Assembly (NCBI RefSeq): GCF_000374565.1
Contig: NZ_KB894715.1
Span: forward strand, 1 to 34,160
Source: Siminovitchia fordii DSM 16014 = CIP 108821
GTDB taxonomy: Bacteria > Bacillota > Bacilli > Bacillales > Bacillaceae_C
Reading direction: 5' to 3'
DNA length: 34,160 bases
The translations under genes and the position numbers were made by a program. Below, one piece after another: positions 32,212-34,160 of the stretch (position 1 is its first letter; each line of letters starts with the position of its first letter). The notes below the pieces were generated by a model. That model searched no databases. It had not been told where the DNA came from and worked only from the letters and a program-made list of their open reading frames with translations.

Positions 32212-34160
32212 ATGAATTCTTCCAGTTTTGTAACCCAGAGGTTCAAGTCAATATTCAAAAGATACATAATCTTTCTCGCGATGATCTTGGTTACTTTTAA
32301 TGGAATGATTCCGGCTTCATTGCCAGTCCAAGCAGTAGAGAAGACTGGAGTGGAGGATCTGGAACAGCCTAACGTCTCAAAAGACGTTGATGGTGAGGAA
32401 AGTAAAGAAATCGAAAATGGGACAGACTACCACTATAATGTAAACGTTCAACTTCCTGAAAATATATCAGGTTATGAAACAATGACCATTTCAGATGATC
32501 TGGATAAACGTTTAGCTGTTCAGAAAACAGCCGTCCTGATTAATGGGGAAGTGGACGATCGTTTTAAAGTAGTAGTAGATAGTCAAAAAGTTTCCTTGGC
32601 ATTCAAGCAAGAGCAGCTTCAAGAACTTGCAGACAAAGAAATCAAACTGCAAATTACAACACAAGTGAAGGAAGATGCAATTACCGGAGATAAAATTTAC
32701 AATATTGCTAATATTATTATCAATAGCAATATTGTGATGGAAACGAATCCGGCAGTTGTCACTCCAGTTGATACGGAGGAAAAGCATCAGGCGAAGCCGA
32801 ATGCTTCAAAAGAGGATACTTCAAAAGAAGATGGTGAAAAAAACGTCGAATCTAATGACAATCCCCCTGCTAAAAAAAGCGCGGATGCGTCAGTAAATCA
32901 AGTTCAAGCGACTAATGGCATTACTATTAATGATGTTGATTCATATGGCGTCCAGGGCTTGACTCTTTTACAATTTGATGGAACTAATCCAACAACTACT
33001 CCCAAGGCAAGTGTTCCAATTACTGGTATCTCTGCAAGGAATTTAAATGGATTAGCGCTATCTTTGACCGAAAATGCTTTCTATGCTAGTACCCTTGGAA
33101 CAGGAAACCTTTACAAAATTAATGCTGATGGGAAAGCCGGCTTTGTAACAACGTTAGAAGGTGTCGCGGGTAATGCTGTAATTTATGATGGGAAATATTA
33201 TTATTCTTATGGAAGTGGCGGCAAATCATTCCTAGGTTCTTATGATCTAACTACCGGCAATAAGACTTCTACCGAAATAAAGGGCTTCGATAACTTAGCC
33301 GGAGACTTAGGAGGCGATATTGTTGCCGATGGTGACGGTTATCTCTGGTTTTATAGATCTAATTCAGTTATGCAGTTGGATCGAGAGACTGCGAACATTT
33401 TGCGCAGCGTCTCTATAACTAATTCAGATGGTGTGGCTATAGAATGGGGGATCAGAGGAATCAGCTTTTTGCCCGGCGGAAAAATGCTGCTGGCTGCCGG
33501 TGATCCTAATCCAAAATTCTATATAATTGACCCGGAAACTAAAAGTACCACTTACCTAGGAGCTATGACAGGGGATTTAATTTTTGACTTAGCATCTGCA
33601 GTAACACCAAAATTCGAACCAAATCCTCCAGTACTTGAATCTAATAAAACAGCAAAAATTCAAGAAAAGGCGGAAGGAAACACGGATGCGGATCATCCTG
33701 AAGTGGGCGACACGATTCGTTACACCATCACAACAAAGAATACGATCGAGGATAGTTTGGTCAAAAACCTGGTCATCAACGATACGATTCCAAAAGGCTT
33801 GACTTATGTTGCTGGAAGCCTTGAAGTGGATGGCCAAAAAGTATCGGATGCAAAAGACGATGATGCCGGTCATGCGGTAGACGGCAAGGTCACAGGAACC
33901 TTTGGTAATGTGACGGATACCGACGAACATGTGGTTACCTTCTTAGTGACCGTAGACAAAGGACAAGCTGGTGCCGATATTAAAAATATTGCCACTGTTG
34001 GTGGTGACAATACAGATGATCCAGATGAGCCGGGAGAAGAAGTGAAGATTTATCCAAGAGATCCAAAGTTTGAGTCAGCAAAAACAGCTGTAAACTTGGA
34101 TCAAGATAAAGAGAAATTCGAAGTGGGCGACACAGTTGTCTATACCATCAAAGCTCGCAA
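32212..34160 (+). CDS. large secreted surface protein with DUF11-type repeats, cut by window end
   Basis: An open frame runs 649 codons from ATG 32212 (after GGAGGTGG) to the edge without a stop. Residues 1-41 are a signal peptide with a basic start, a hydrophobic core (FLAMILVTFNGM) and a VQA cleavage site. About 45-185 resembles the isopeptide-forming fimbrial domains. About 186-240 is a charged, Pro/Ser/Lys linker. About 245-470 looks like a beta-propeller of DUF6923 type (FYASTLGTGNLYKINADGKA). From 475 on, DUF11/TIGR01451-like repeats begin (EVGDTIRYTITTKN, LVINDTIPKGLTYVAGSL), and a second copy starts near 621. A C-terminal LPXTG sorting signal would be expected beyond the window. Probably an adhesin or cell-wall-anchored protein. 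Confidence 0.85.
   Translation, partial: MNSSSFVTQRFKSIFKRYIIFLAMILVTFNGMIPASLPVQAVEKTGVEDLEQPNVSKDVDGEESKEIENGTDYHYNVNVQLPENISGYETMTISDDLDKRLAVQKTAVLINGEVDDRFKVVVDSQKVSLAFKQEQLQELADKEIKLQITTQVKEDAITGDKIYNIANIIINSNIVMETNPAVVTPVDTEEKHQAKPNASKEDTSKEDGEKNVESNDNPPAKKSADASVNQVQATNGITINDVDSYGVQGLTLLQFDGTNPTTTPKASVPITGISARNLNGLALSLTENAFYASTLGTGNLYKINADGKAGFVTTLEGVAGNAVIYDGKYYYSYGSGGKSFLGSYDLTTGNKTSTEIKGFDNLAGDLGGDIVADGDGYLWFYRSNSVMQLDRETANILRSVSITNSDGVAIEWGIRGISFLPGGKMLLAAGDPNPKFYIIDPETKSTTYLGAMTGDLIFDLASAVTPKFEPNPPVLESNKTAKIQEKAEGNTDADHPEVGDTIRYTITTKNTIEDSLVKNLVINDTIPKGLTYVAGSLEVDGQKVSDAKDDDAGHAVDGKVTGTFGNVTDTDEHVVTFLVTVDKGQAGADIKNIATVGGDNTDDPDEPGEEVKIYPRDPKFESAKTAVNLDQDKEKFEVGDTVVYTIKAR

Noticed and set aside
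32009-32212. 67-codon frame before the surface protein
   Set aside because: TTG start without a clear ribosome site and random-looking composition; its end merely overlaps the real start region.

Overview
The window looks like the chromosome of a low-GC Gram-positive bacterium of the Bacillaceae type. Most genes have strong AGGAGG-like ribosome sites, GTG and TTG starts are common, and terminators are classic hairpins with T-tracts. The protein families fit the same group: a ComK-family protein, a CgeB-type glycosyltransferase, a TAXI-type TRAP transporter and an isopeptide/DUF11 surface protein. The species cannot be named from the sequence alone.

Layout. 1-950 is a graveyard of mobile and toxin genes: two converging IS21 istB remnants with their end repeats, then a relic of a RelE/ParE toxin. 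1033-1494 is a GNAT acetyltransferase of AAC(3)-I type. 1615-2516 is a divergent phage-like switch of two XRE regulators and a small ORF, with at least five copies of a 6-5-6 palindrome as likely operators. 2592-8867 is a five-gene operon: an argininosuccinate lyase-like enzyme, a GntR/UTRA regulator, a TAXI binding lipoprotein, a fused TRAP permease and an octopine/nopaline dehydrogenase-family enzyme. It probably imports and breaks down an unknown N-substituted amino acid. A 51-residue gene with its own terminator follows at 9180.

9889-12726 holds two overlapping DGQHR/DndB-like genes, tandem terminators and a ComK-family gene, with no dnd modification genes beside them. 12840-14352 (minus strand) has a nucleotidyltransferase-fold protein, a broken gene that overlaps its start, and a TetR regulator divergent from a membrane protein at 14531. 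A LysE-type exporter follows. 16298-19617 is an operon driven by a MerR-type promoter with a 19-bp spacer: a membrane protein, a MerR regulator that seems to start at ATT, and a membrane-anchored serine hydrolase. 19618-21220 has no intact gene but holds an IS630 relic.

21221-30369 is a surface polysaccharide locus. It has two GT4 glycosyltransferases, wecC, a methyltransferase overlapping a large CgeB-GT2 fusion, and wecB. WecB and WecC together would make UDP-ManNAcA from UDP-GlcNAc. Between wecC and the methyltransferase lies a GC-rich element of about 450 bp. It contains three 55-nt units, each with two short hairpins whose stems covary while the loop core TCCT (AGGA on the other strand) stays fixed. 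This is the most striking unexplained structure in the window. The end holds a broken ABC ATPase gene, a DinB-like protein, a long non-coding stretch, and the first 649 codons of a large secreted surface protein that runs off the window.
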